Assembly: GCA_963422465.1 (NCBI GenBank)
Contig: OY730169.1
Span: 1,364,001-1,428,000, forward strand
Source of the DNA: Lichina pygmaea
Taxonomy: Eukaryota; Ascomycota; Lichinomycetes; Lichinales; Lichinaceae
DNA: 64,000 nt
Direction of reading: 5' to 3'
A program made the translations under genes and the position numbers. This document shows, in pieces, positions 23,401-34,738 of the stretch; position 1 is the first letter of the stretch, and each line of letters starts with the position of its first letter. A model generated the notes under the pieces. The model made no database searches. It saw only the letters and a program-made list of their open reading frames with translations, and was not told the origin of the DNA.

Positions 23401-26400
23401 GCGCCAGTAAAGAGAGCAGGAAGCGTCGCGCCCCGGGCGCCGGTCCCGCAGCTCCCGCTGGCAGCACGTCAACCCCGGCCGCCGCTTCTACTCCCGATCC
23501 TGCCTCGGTCGGTCCGAGCGGGCGTCCGGGCGCCGCACCGGCGACATCTACTGGCAAGGTACGTTGCCAGTCACCGCAACCGTCTCTTTCGCTCTGTTTT
23601 CTGTCCGCCGATCCCGCCTCTCTCTCTCTCTCTCTCTCTGTCGACCATAAGCCCCACCTAGATAGATGTCTCGGTGGCTCCACGTTGACACGATTCACAA
23701 CTCTGTCCGTCGACGCGGAGAGAGTGAGGAGCAAGTAAGCTGACTTGGATCGACAGCGCAACAAACAAGGCCATCCAAAAGTTGCGCCGGCTGAACCCCC
23801 AGCGGTGTCTCCAAGCCTCGTCCCGGCTCTCCCGGAGCCTATTCCCCCGATTCCCGGCACTTTGGGCGGTGCCGATCAGGCCCTCTTCTTTGATCGTGTC
23901 AAGAAGTTCATCAGCAACCGTCAGAACATGGCGGAGTTCCTCAAGCTGTGCAACATCTGGTCGCAGGATCTGATCGACAAGGAGACCCTTCTCCAGAAAG
24001 CCGCACCCTACATCGGCAGCAACGCTGATCTGTTCGCCTGGCTCAAGCGCATCATCCGGTACGAACCGCAGCCAACTGTCGTCCAACTGGCACCGGAACC
24101 GCCGACCAGGAAGGTCAACCTGAGCAGCTGCAGAGGATACGGTCCCAGCTACCGACTGCTGCCAAGACGAGTAAGTCGGCCTCATCCCTCCTACACGACG
24201 ACTACCCTCCCCGCCAAAGTTGCGACGATCCTGGGAGGTGGGCGGCCACGCTACCAGCACGTTCCTCTGCTTCAAATCAACGACGGCGTGGCCTGCTGGC
24301 AGCCGATTTCGAGGTCACTGACGTTTCAACTTCACCAGGAGGCCTTGAAGACCTGCAGCGGCCGGGATGAGATGTGCTGGAGCGTGCTGAACGACGAGTG
24401 GGCGTCTCACCCTACCTGGGCGTCTGAGGACTCGGGCTTCGTGGCCCACCGCAAGAACGGGTTCGAGGAGGCCTTGCACCGCATCGAAGAAGAGCGGCAC
24501 GACTACGACTACAACATAGAGTCCGCCCTGCGAACGATGCAGCTCCTCGAGCCCATCGCACAGAGCATCTCGAGAATGACGCAGGAGGAGCGCGCCAACT
24601 TCACCCTCTCTCCTGGTCTTGGCAGCCAGAGCGCCGCCGTCCACCAGCGCGTGATCAAGAAGCTCTACGGCCGCGAAAAGGGCCAGGCCATCATCGAGCG
24701 TCTGTTGAAGCACCCTTGTGCGGCCGTTCCCATCGTCCTTGCCAGGCTGAAGGTCAAGATAGAGGAATGGCAAGCGATCCAGGTAGAACGGCCCCTCGCC
24801 ATCTAGCCGTAGCCCTTTCCCATTGCACGAGCTCTGCTGACCCCAAAACATAGCGCGAATGGGAGAAGGTATGGCGTGAGCAAACAGCCAAGGTGTACTG
24901 GAAGAGCCTGGATCATCTGGGCTCCAGCGGACGAACGGCCGACAAGAAGCAGTTCGCGTCGAAGACTTTGCTCACGGAGATCCACCTTCGCTACGAGGAA
25001 CAGCGACGGGAACCCCGGGTGGCCGGGGGCGTGATGCCGCGGTACCAGCTCGAGTTCGCCTCCGTCGATCTCGGCATCGTCTTGGATGCCAGCCGCCTCC
25101 TGATCGCCTTCGTGGCCAACGCACCCGCCTTCGGCGCGACGGATCGTCAGAGATTGGAGAACTTCGTCCGCGGTTTCGTCACGACCTTCTTCGGCATCTC
25201 GCACGAGTCGTACGACAACACCGTTCGTCACATTCCCTCCAGCCAAAACCAAGCCGACGATGAGCTCCCGGATGCCGGCGCGTCTTCGGGCGAGTCTTCC
25301 AACCAGCGCAGCCGTGGCGCCCAGGCCGGCCGAAAGACGGACCTTCTCCGCGGCGTGCTCAACCGCGGCAGAAGCGGCAAGGGCGTGAATCGCGACGGCG
25401 AAAGCGCGGCCCCGTCGCCCAGCAAGGAGACAACACCCGACGTCGGCTCGACCATGGACGAGGACGCCCATCACGGTGCGCAGGAGGTCAAGGAAGACGC
25501 CGAGATGGGCGATGTCAGCGCCGAGAACTGGGCTCGGCCGGTTTTGCCGGCGTATGATCCTCTCAGAGGCCCCGTGCCCCGCGAAATCACCGCGAACGAG
25601 CCCTACGAGCGTGACAGCTTCAATCTGTACTGCGGCCAGAGCATCTACGGCTTCTTCCGTCTGTTTCAGCTGCTGTACGAGCGCCTCAGCCAGGTCAAGC
25701 GGCAGGAAGCGACGGTCGTGGCCGACGTGCGTCTCGCAAAGATGGCGAAGCCGGCGCTGGACCTGGACATGGTTCCGAAGCCACCGGAAGACCACTTTGA
25801 AGACACGGGGCCGGATGCGAACTTCTACGGCCAGGTCCTTGACATGATGCAAGACGTCATGGAGCAGAACATGGAAATGGCTCAGTTCGAGGAGGTCATG
25901 CGGACCTACTACCTGCAGACCGGATGGCAGCTCTACGGCTTCGACCGGCTCTTTTCGGCGCTGGCGCGCTCGGTGCTGCAAATCCTAACCAGCGACGCCA
26001 AGGACAAGAGCTACGACATGATGCAGCTCTTCTTCAAGGACCGGGAGAAGGTCGAGACGACGCACGAGATGGAGCTCTTCTACCGAAGGCAGGTCGAGAG
26101 GATGGTCAAGGACGGTGATGTTTACCGCATCGAATACGTAAGGCCTATCCGTCCTACCGGCGCACTTTCTCCTTTCCCAGATCTGCTCGCTCGGTCTCTC
26201 GTCCATCCCACGTGACTGACGTCCCACTGCAGAGCGAGCCCTCGGCCACGGCCATGATCGCCATAGTCAGGAGGGACGATTCGACCTTCGATCTCGGTAA
26301 GATGAGTCCCGAGGCTCGCTGGTCGTCCTATGTGGCCGCGTACGTCAAGGTCGAACCGACGGAAAACGTCCCGATCGAGGACCGCTTCCGCATGCCGCTG

Positions 26401-26754
26401 CTCCGGCGCAACCTTCCGAGCGACATTGCCGAGTACGACGAGCGCCGTCGGCCGCTGCCGCACTACTACGAGGACGCGCTCGAGGTGCTCATCTGCCTCG
26501 AGACGTACAAGATGAAGTTCCGCGGCGGCACGTCGGACTGGTTCGTCCACTCGGAGCAGCACCGCGCCAGCCGGGACGACGGCTGCATCGACCCGGTCCG
26601 CGCTCGCCAGATCCGCACGGCCAAGTTCCGCGAGCGCTTCGGTGGCGGCACCATCGGCGATATGCCCGAGGACGAGGTCGCCGTCGCCACCCAGAAGCTC
26701 CGAGAGTGGCTCGGCGAGCCGGTCAAGTCGGACGTCGAGATGGGCGGCACTTGA
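20498..26754 (+). CDS. SIN3: SIN3 transcriptional corepressor (paired amphipathic helix protein)
   Basis: Scaffold of the Sin3-HDAC (Rpd3) complex. Ten exons: 20498-20598, 20748-20815, 20923-21578, 21925-22025, 22097-22916, 23037-23558, 23757-24170, 24339-24782, 24854-26137 and 26233-26754, for 1643 residues. Seen: a Gln/Pro-rich N-terminus with a charged [18 protein letters not shown] stretch. PAH1 ([13 protein letters not shown], from residue 276), PAH2 ([20 protein letters not shown], across exons 5/6 at about 582) and PAH3 ([20 protein letters not shown], exon 7) follow. Next comes the histone deacetylase interaction domain ([20 protein letters not shown], then [16 protein letters not shown] and [15 protein letters not shown]), and the conserved C-terminal domain. 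Odd: a nearly pure proline run of about 28 residues between PAH1 and PAH2 (DNA about 22508-22590), and one non-standard donor (GTTGGT at 22026). The junctions keep frame and match the family closely. Confidence 0.95.
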
Positions 26755-27532
26755 TCGACAGGATCGCGGGTGGGATTTGTAGCATCGAAGCACATGGGCC
26801 AGGGCGAGCAGATCAGACGAGCGAACGAGCCAACGAGTCGACGAGGAGCGTCTCATGATGTGTTTCTGTACCACTTGCCTTTTCCCTTATCCCCTTGCAT
26901 CTCGGACTCTTCACCATGTCCTCTTCCCAGCTCCTCTCTTTCCACATTTCCCACTGTTCAATTCCCCCAATCCCTGATATGTCTCCTCTCTTGATCTCTC
27001 CATCTCCTCCTCTTTGATTCCCCATTGCTCGATTCCCAGCATGATCCCATAAGCAGGCAGATGTGCAGACAGAAAGGCCAGCAGACAGGCGCACGATAAG
27101 AATCTGACACATCTGCCACGAGAACGAGTCTTCCACGAGACCGATCACGGACTCTTTGCGCACCCCTCGTAGAAGAGGAAAGTCCCTCAATGAACACCTA
27201 AGTATGCACTGGCAAGTAATTACAATAGCACCGGAGCCAGAGTCATACACCGTAGGTTATACGTACAGTACATGGGATAGCTTTACAGGCAAATCATCAG
27301 TCAATGTAGTCAAATCAACAAGACCGAGGAGGGAAAGATCCAAGGAGGGAAAGACAGTCAAGAACAGTCGACCGATCCCACCCCCGTACTAAATCATCGC
27401 CCGTCTTTTGCGGCGCCCACGCTTCTGTAGAGCTGATCAGTTGCTTCACATCTCAGATGTGCGAGCGTATCTCGAAGATCAGTGAATCCGCCTCGATGGC
27501 GGGAGGACGTGAATGCATCAGATGGGAGGGGG

Positions 27533-27534
<2 letters not shown>

Positions 27535-27564
<30 letters not shown>
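27535..27564. repeat. Poly-G tract, 30 G
   Basis: Thirty consecutive G on the + strand. This could form quadruplex structure and is a likely place for sequencing or assembly length error. Confidence 0.9.
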
Positions 27565-27565
<1 letters not shown>

Positions 27566-27856
27566 GACTTTGATGGGATGGTTAGAAGGGGCGTGAGAAG
27601 GACGTGCAATAGGAATGTCACGATGTGCTTGTCTTAGACGGTCTTTGAGTTGCTGTCTGGTAGATGGATATTCTTGGCTGGTTCCATCCTTCTAATGTCT
27701 GTTCGGCTGATGCCTGTTCAGCTGATTCTGTTTGTGGGTGATTTTCATCTGTGTGACTCCCGTCCGTGTGATTCTATCTGGGTGATGTCTGTTCATGTCT
27801 GGTTCTAAGTACGGTACCTGTCTGATTCTATCTGTCTGATGACCTGTCTTCGGTGT

Positions 27857-27900
27857 GGTCCGGTCCGGTCCGGTTTGGTCCGGTTTGGTCTGGTCTGGTC
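27857..27900. repeat. Pentamer tandem repeat (GGTCC/GGTTT/GGTCT)
   Basis: About nine 5-base units of GGTCC, GGTTT and GGTCT type in a row. The variants differ by C/T changes. Confidence 0.8.
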
Positions 27901-28421
27901 GTTCTGATCTGGTGGTTCTGACCTGATCGTTCTTTTATCCTACGAAGAAGGCACTGCAAGGTCTTTTGGCAGGACACAACACCACTACTAGCACACATAC
28001 TGTATGATGTTTGGTGCACAATGACAGGTTCAGGGCGTCTTCGGTGGGCTGCTGGATGCTGGGATCAGCTTTGCAGTGATTGCTTTTGCCGTGATTGTCG
28101 CTGATGTCATCAGCCTTTCGGAGTGGGGCAAGTGGGACTACGAGTAGTGGGGAGTGGGGGGGAGGAACAAACCTGTTCAGGTTGCGCTGCGACAGACTGC
28201 ATGGCCACGTCTCCACCGACCGATACGGTACTGTGAGGTACAGAAGAGCCACGTACCTCGTAAAAGCAGCTCTGTGGTGGTTGCTCTTCAGGCGGGGACA
28301 GACGTAGAACTCCGCTCACATCGTAGGTCCATGTCCGTAGAGCTAGCCGACTACAACATCGCCGCCAACTCATTTCTCGGATACACCGCGCAGCACTGCA
28401 ATAGCGTCTACCAACAGCCAT

Positions 28422-28958
28422 ATTTTTATTTTATTTTATTTTATTCTTACACTGATTTAGCTGTAGAGCCATGCAGAACTTCTAGGTACATGTTTGTTTC
28501 TCCAGAAAACCTTTGGAGGAATAAAAACTGGAGCTTGGGAGAGACTAGAGAAAATCTTGAGGAATATGCAGTAGCTAAGGAAATTTGTACATGTAGCTAT
28601 TTGTTAAAACAAATAGTTGACTTGGTAGAGCTTAGAAAGAGAGTTGGTGGGCTAGGTTGAACTGGTCAAGTCTTTTCAAAGACATAAACCAGAAAAGAAG
28701 TTTAGGAAGTAGCTTGGAGGAGAATAAGATAGATGGGAAATCTTGTAGAGAGAATTGGACTTGTTGTCTTTGGTTTGAAAATTTGTTACAGAAAAAAGTG
28801 ATGTGCTGGGCTGTTTCTTCTCCAAAACCACAGGTGCATAGAGGGGAGTTAAAGTCTGGAACATTTGCTCTGAAAAGAAAACTGGCCAGTCCTATTCTTG
28901 CTGACAGAATTTGAAGAAATAGACTAGACTCAGCTTTTCTCAAATCTTTGAAGATATT
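28422..28958 (-). mobile_element. LINE-1 copy, 3' end part (continues at 60483)
   Basis: The 3' part of a non-LTR retrotransposon on the minus strand. It starts with a (TTTTA)n tract (the reverse of its tail), then CTTACACTGATTTAGCTGTA and a coding remnant (about 28632-28943). That remnant is the C-terminal zinc-binding region seen in many fungal LINEs (CTCGFGEETAQHITFFC), followed by FWFMSLKRLDQFNLA. It ends exactly at the TSD ATATT (28954-28958), where Gypsy-A is inserted. The rest continues at 60483. It is related to LINE-2 but clearly a different family member, and decayed. Confidence 0.85.
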
Positions 28959-29441
28959 TGTTGCGGTCTGTACTGTGCCGTCCTATCCGAGTATAGGATG
29001 AGGGCGAGATGCGGAAGGCGGGTTGGTTCTCGCAGGAGAGGAGTGTCAAGGAGTGCGAAGGGGTTTGGTGGAATATAGTGGTGGTGACACCTGATCAATG
29101 GCTTCGTACAAAGGATTGTATTAAAGTAGATCTAGTTGTCTGGATCACAACATGAGTTGAAGACAATCATTCCATAGAGGAACTATCACCGGACTATATA
29201 GTGCTTGATCAGTGAGCTCAGTGAGCTCTGCTCACTCTGCTCACTTTTCATGCAAGCTGCGGCGAGCTGGGTGAGCTCTGCTCACTCTGCTCACGCATAT
29301 GCATCCTGCGGCGAGCAACCTCTGGTCTGTCTCGCCAGTCATGTGACTGCTTTCTGTGTTATGCCACTTGGTACTTCTGTCCAGTATCCTGTCTGCTGCC
29401 TTCTGTGAGTATAAGAGCTATATTCCTCCTGGGTCGTAACA
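28959..29441. repeat. Gypsy-A left (3') LTR
   Basis: Begins TGTTGCGG and ends GTAACA. The first roughly 250 bases match the Gypsy-B/E LTR; the rest is different and holds repeated GTGAGCTCTGCTCAC palindromes. A + strand TATAAGA (29410-29416) precedes the LTR end. A purine tract (minus-strand GGAGAGGAGG) adjoins at about 29445, as expected for the polypurine tract. Confidence 0.92.
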
Positions 29442-32400
29442 CTATCCTCCTCTCCATCTTTCATCATCCTGATAAAACTTGGTCATGTCTCTGAAGTCAT
29501 GTGCGACTGTTAGCCGAACTCAGCTTACTGCTTAAATCTGTGATCAGGATTTTGTTTTGTGTACACCGTGCAACTTTTGTGTTCTTCGTGGTTGTCTGTG
29601 TTTCTAAATGCCAGGAGAAGACGATAAGTTGAAATGTGCTGTGTGCACTCAGCGTGGAAGGTCTTGTGTCTCTGTGTCCTGGGAGACTCTGAACATGTCC
29701 TGGGACAACCTTCGTGAGGATGTGGCCACTGAAAAGGCAACACGTGACGTACTTTTTAAACAACTTGCAGTGGTGCAGGTTTGTCTGTCTCAGAAGTGAA
29801 AGGTATTGGAGAGCACTGAGGTCTATGTAAGGCAGAAGCTTCAGTGTCTGGTGAAAGAGATGGAGTCGGATAGCGAGGATTTGACTTGATCAGTTATTGA
29901 TATGTCTGTGCTGCAGGCTGAGCTGTTCAGTCCTACCCCTGGTAGAACTGTCGCAGAAGAAGCTGGCAGTTCTCAAGGTTCTTGAGTAGTTCCCAGGTAT
30001 TTTCCAAGTCTGGGTATCCTTTCCACTTAACAAGGTGTTGCTGACTTTTCTTAGCCAGGATTTGTTCAACTTCAAACTTCTGCTCTTCTTCAGGCTGGTA
30101 ATAAAATGTTTTCTGCAAGGGTATGCTCTGGTCGGCTGGTTCAATCATTAAGATATGAAAGTTTGGATAGACTCTGGCATCCCTTGGTAGTTGTATCTTG
30201 ATGTTGACTGGTCCTGTTTTTTCTTCATCCAAAAATAGTCTGACCTTGATGTTGTCAAGTTTCTTTATCTTTGGCTTTTTTGTTTTCCAGTTTTTTGTGA
30301 GGAGGTAGACTTTATCCCTCTTTTTTAGCTGAGGTGCTATTTTTGATTTTTTGTCTATTTGACACTATATTCTCTCCGAGGTCTGTTGAAGGTAGTGCCT
30401 TATTATTGTGTGTGTTTGTTGTAGGAGCTTGTCATGTTGGAGTGCTTTCTTCATGTTTGGTGAAGCTCTGCTTGGCATTCTGATATTTGCATGTTATCCA
30501 AAATTGGCAAAGAATAGTGATTCCTTTATCAAGTCTGATCTGTGCTGGTTGATTGCCAGCTGTGCCACTGGTAATAATTGTACCAAATTGCTGTGGGTCT
30601 GATTGATATAATACTATAAGTAAGTCTCCAGGACTTGGTTTGCTCACTCTGTCTGGCTGTCAGTTTGTGGGTGATAGACTGTAGACATTTTGGGTTTTGT
30701 TCCTATGGCTGCATTGATTGTCTTCCAATAGTTGGATATAAAGAGTTTGTCTCTGTCTGTAATAATTATAATCAGAACTCTGTGGTCTCTGACCAATCTG
30801 TCCAGTAAAAAGTATCCTAATTGTTCTGCTGTGTGGGTCTTCTTGAATAGTACTGTTATTAGGTATTTTATAAATCTGTCCACTATCACCATAATTGAAT
30901 TGTAGGTGATTCCTGTGACTGGGTCTTTGGACTTGGGTAACTTTGTGATGAAGTCTATTGAGACATCTTCCCAAGAGTCTCTTGGTATTGTGTTTGGGTG
31001 TCCTTCTCTGTATAGCTTGTGTTGTCCATGTTTATTTTTCTGGCATGGTAGGCACTTGTTGATGTAGTTTGTGATGTGTTGTCAGAGGTTGATAACATTA
31101 TTCCCTGCCTGTTGGATAAGGTCTGTGGTTTTGGTAATTCCTGGGTGACTATGTGCTGGGTTATTGTGGTAGTTTCTTATTAATTCTTCAGTGTCTTCTG
31201 CTGTGAGCTTGTTGATCTGCGGTTAAGGCACCAGGTTTCCTTGCTAGTTCTGCTGTAGGATTGTTCCTTGGTGTTCATCATCTTCCATATAGTTTTTTTG
31301 TCAGCTTAGTGTGTCTGCTCTCCTATTATCCTGTCTAGGGGTGTATAAGATCTTGAACTTGTGTTGCTCTAGGAGTTCAGCCTATCTGACTTGTCATCTG
31401 TTCAGCTTCTTGGTTGTTGTGAATGTTGTCAGATTCTTGTGGTCTGTGAGGATAGTGAGTTCAGAACTACTTTCCACGTACACTCTCCAATGTTCAAGTG
31501 TATTGACAACTGCCAGTAGCTCTTTATTGTGGATATCATAGTTTTGTTCTGCTTGTGACATTTTGTGAGAGTAGTAGGCAACTGGGTGCCACTTGCTGTC
31601 TACTTGTTGGTATAAGCATACTCCCACTGCTTGGTCTGAAGTGTCTGTTTTGATTCATGTTGGCTGGCCTGTCTTGAAGTTAAGAAGAACTAGTTCCTTG
31701 GCGCAAGTGTCCTTGAGCTGCTAGAATACTTTTTGTTATCTCTCTGTCCACCAGTACTCCACATCCTTCTTTGTGAGTTCTGTCAGTGGTGTTGCTATCT
31801 GTGAGTAGTTCTTGATGAACTGTTGATTGAAGTTAGTAAATTCTAGGAAGACTTGTACTTTCTTAACTGATGTCAGTGTTGGCTATTGCTGAATTGCTTT
31901 CATTTTCTCAGGGTTGATCTTGATCTCTTCAATCCCTATAATATATCTGAGGAATTCAACTTCCAGTTTGTTGAACTTGTATTTCTTTGGGTTGAGCTTG
32001 AGCCCTACCTCTTGTAGACATTGTAGAACATTCTTCACATGTTTGGTATGTTCCTGTTGTGTGTTTGAGTAGACAAGAATATCATCCAGGTAGGTGATAG
32101 CTGTTTGGTCCAGGTGTGCTCTGATAATATTGTTGATCAAGGCTTGACATATTGCTGGTGTGTTTGTAAGTCTGAATAGTATAACCAGATACTTGTAGTG
32201 TCTGTATCAAGTTCTGAAAGCTGTCTTCCATTCTTCTCCTTTTTTCATATGTATCAGGTTGTATACTTCTTTCAAGTCTAGCTTGGTGAAGATTGTAGCT
32301 TGGCTGATCCTGTCTTGCAATTTGTTTATATTTGGTAACAGGTATCAGTTCTTGATGGTAATGTTGTTGAGTTTCCTGTAGTCCACGCAAAGTTGAAAAC

Positions 32401-32776
32401 TTCCATCTTTCTTTAGTGCAAATAGTATCAGGTATCCTGCTGGCGATTGAGATTCTTGAATGAAACTCTTTTTCAGGTTCTTCTCCAGGTACTCGCAAAG
32501 TACTTAGAGCTCTTTTTCTGATAACTGATAGATTAGTCCAAATCCTGGCTCTGTCCCTGGTTACAACTTGATCTCATGATCCCAAGGTTGGTGCTTAGGC
32601 AACACTGCTGTTGTTGTCTCTTCCTGAAAAAGATTATCATACTCAGGTCAGTACTCTTCAGAAATCTCCAGAGAGTTAACAACTTCCTCTCTCTTCATCT
32701 CTGACTGTTTGGCCACCTGGTTCTGGAGTGTGCCTGTCAAGGCAGACCTCTTCTCTTAAGGGTTATCCTTTCTGTT

Positions 32777-33218
32777 CAGGGCGGCATAGTGTAGTGGGAA
32801 GCTGGTGAGAGTTTCCCACTACGTGGCACCCATGACCCGGAACTAGTGGTGTCAGGCCTGGAGAACCTGACTAAACTAGTCGTCAGTTCAAATCTGACCC
32901 ACCCCACATTCTGCCACAAAAACCTCCGAGATTTATAGAACTTGTCTAAGATGTACTCCTCACAAGATGTATGAAAACTCCCAAGAAATAGCTCACCCAA
33001 TATCTGTCAAGATCTACAAAACCCTTATTACTGTGGTTTTCCTATTTCCCCTACAGGGTTTGGGGTCTTCCCACAGTACGTACACTACAAACCACAGGGT
33101 GTACAGTAAATGCGTGAGGTCCCTGAGTCAAGTCTACCAGAGACAAAAATCCTTCAAGAAGTTCTGCATGGCTTAACAGCCAAATCAGTGTAAGAATCAA
33201 ATCAAATCAAATCAAAAA
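32777..33218 (+). mobile_element. SINE copy 1, tRNA-derived, inserted in Gypsy-A
   Basis: A 440-bp SINE. The head begins GGGCGGCATAGTGTAGTGG with an A-box (TAGTGTAGTGG) and a B-box (GTTCAAATC at about 32886), so it is probably transcribed by RNA polymerase III. The tail is (AATC/ATCAA)n at 33194-33218. It is flanked by the 12-bp TSD ATCCTTTCTGTT (32765-32776 and 33219-33230), inside the Gypsy-A coding region just upstream of the protease part. The last roughly 45 bases before the tail match the 3' end of LINE-1, so LINE machinery very likely moved it. About 96% identical to the copy at 60657 by eye. Confidence 0.88.
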
Positions 33219-33800
33219 ATCCTTTCTGTTGGTGAGATTCCACTGAAGACTTCTTCTCTTATCTGTCCACACCTTCTATGGCTGGTAACAGGTCTGAGCT
33301 GTGTTGTTAGTGCAGTTCCTAAATGTGAGTACTCCTGTCTTCCAGTTAACAACTGGGTTGTGCTTCTTTAGCCAAGGCATCCCCAAATAGATATCCTGAG
33401 TGGCCAACTCAACAATATCAAGGTGGATTCTTTCAGTATAGTGTCTGGTAACTATTTCCATTAGCTATGTCTTATGGCAGACTAGCTCTGTCTGTCTATT
33501 TGCCATCATAAGCTGATAGGGTTGCTGCTTGCATTTCTTGCCAGTGCTGAGGGTGTTGTAGAGTTGTCTTGAGATGTAGTTTCCACTGGCTCCAGAGTCA
33601 ACAAGTGTATATGTCTGTACTGGTGTGTTGGTGTATTTTTTATTTGATTCTTACACTGGTAGTAGCTTTACAGCCATGCAGATCTTCTAGCTAATAGTGA
33701 ACTCCTTCAGAAAACCTTTGAAGGGATAAAAACTGAAGGCAGGGTGTGACTAGGGAATGTAACAAAAGGAATCTTGAAGTTTCTGGTAAGAGAAGAGAAT

Positions 33801-34097
33801 CTAGGTATTGGATTGGGAATAGTGGAGTTTGAAAGCTAGATTAAACTGGTTTAGTCTTTTCAAAGACATAAACCAGTACAAGAACTTCTGTAGTAGCTCT
33901 GGGTTTGAAATAATAGTGGTGAAGTCTTGGGGATTAAAAGAGACTTGTTGTCTTTGTCTTGAATAAAGAGAGCATGAAGAGGTGATATGTTTTGCAGTTT
34001 CTTCTGCTTGGCCACACACACATAGTGGGGTAGGGAAGTCAGGAGCTCCAGCTCTGAAAAGAAAACTTGCCAGACTAATTCTTCCAGTCCTGATTTG
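33801..34097 (-). pseudogene. LINE-2 ORF2, C-terminal part (cut off by Gypsy-B)
   Basis: The last part of ORF2 on the far side of the Gypsy-B insertion: GRIGLASFLFRAGAPDFPTP-like sequence, then the C-terminal zinc-binding motif LCVCGQAEETAKHITSSC and FLYWFMSLKRLNQFNLAFKL before the stop. The same segment is contiguous with its upstream part in the LINE copy at 63251-63860. Confidence 0.85.
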
Positions 34098-34694
34098 TGT
34101 TGCGGTCCGTACCGTACTGTCCTATCCGAGTATAGGATTAGGGCAAGAGGTGGAAGGCGGGTTGGTTCTCGCAGGAGAGGAGTGTCAAGGGGTGCAAAGG
34201 GGTTTGGTGGAACGTGGTGGTGGTGACACCTGATCAATGGCTTCGTACAAAGGATTGTATTGAAGTAGATCTAGTTGTCTGGATCACAACATGAGTTGAA
34301 GACGATCATTCCATAAGGGAACTATCACCAGACTATATAGTGCTGGCCTGTCAAGACGATCAAGATTGTCTCAACAGTCTCGACGTCGAGACGGGTGAGA
34401 TTGTCTCGACAGTCCCACCATGTTATGCACCCTGCGTCAAGACTGGTGAGATTGTCTTGATGCTTCATGCATCATGCGTCGAGACTGGTGAGATTGTCTT
34501 GATGCTTCATGCATCATGCGTCAAGACTGGTGAGATTGTCTTGATGCTTCATGCATCATGTGTCGAGACTCCCGTGTGTCTTGACAGTCACGTGACCCCT
34601 TGTTGGTTGGTCACTTGACTTCCATGGTGTCCTCTTGCCTGGCCCGTGGCCTGATTGCCTATAAATGAGTGGCTCCCATCCCTGGGTTGTAACA
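34098..34694. repeat. Gypsy-B left (3') LTR
   Basis: 597 bp, TGTTGCGG...GTAACA. Contains an array of about 42-base units with inverted GTCGAGAC/GTCTCGAC-type half-sites (about 34350-34580). A + strand TATAAAT (34660-34666) points at the antisense gene that starts 79 bp further on. Confidence 0.93.
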
Positions 34695-34738
34695 CTACCC
34701 TCCTCTCCTTCATTCATCGTCCTGATGAATTCTTGAGT

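Larger units (their letters stand above)
26755..28421. other. Intergenic region between SIN3 and the transposon island
   Basis: The SIN3 3' UTR followed by degenerate T/G-rich sequence with loosely repeated GTGTGATTCTATCTG-like units (about 27700-27840), a poly-G tract and a pentamer repeat. No coding signal. The island starts at the T-rich tail near 28422. Confidence 0.55.

Noticed and set aside
24803-25981. 392-codon minus-strand frame opposite SIN3 exon 9
   Set aside because: Exact antisense of a well-supported SIN3 exon; no independent evidence.
32776-33000. 74-codon minus-strand frame inside SINE-1, also present in SINE-2
   Set aside because: It appears only because the two copies are nearly identical; it covers the tRNA-like head, and SINEs do not encode proteins.
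34430-34575. Regularly spaced repeats resembling a CRISPR array
   Set aside because: The roughly 42-base units are tandem with no unique spacers, lie inside an LTR, and recur in every LTR of the family.
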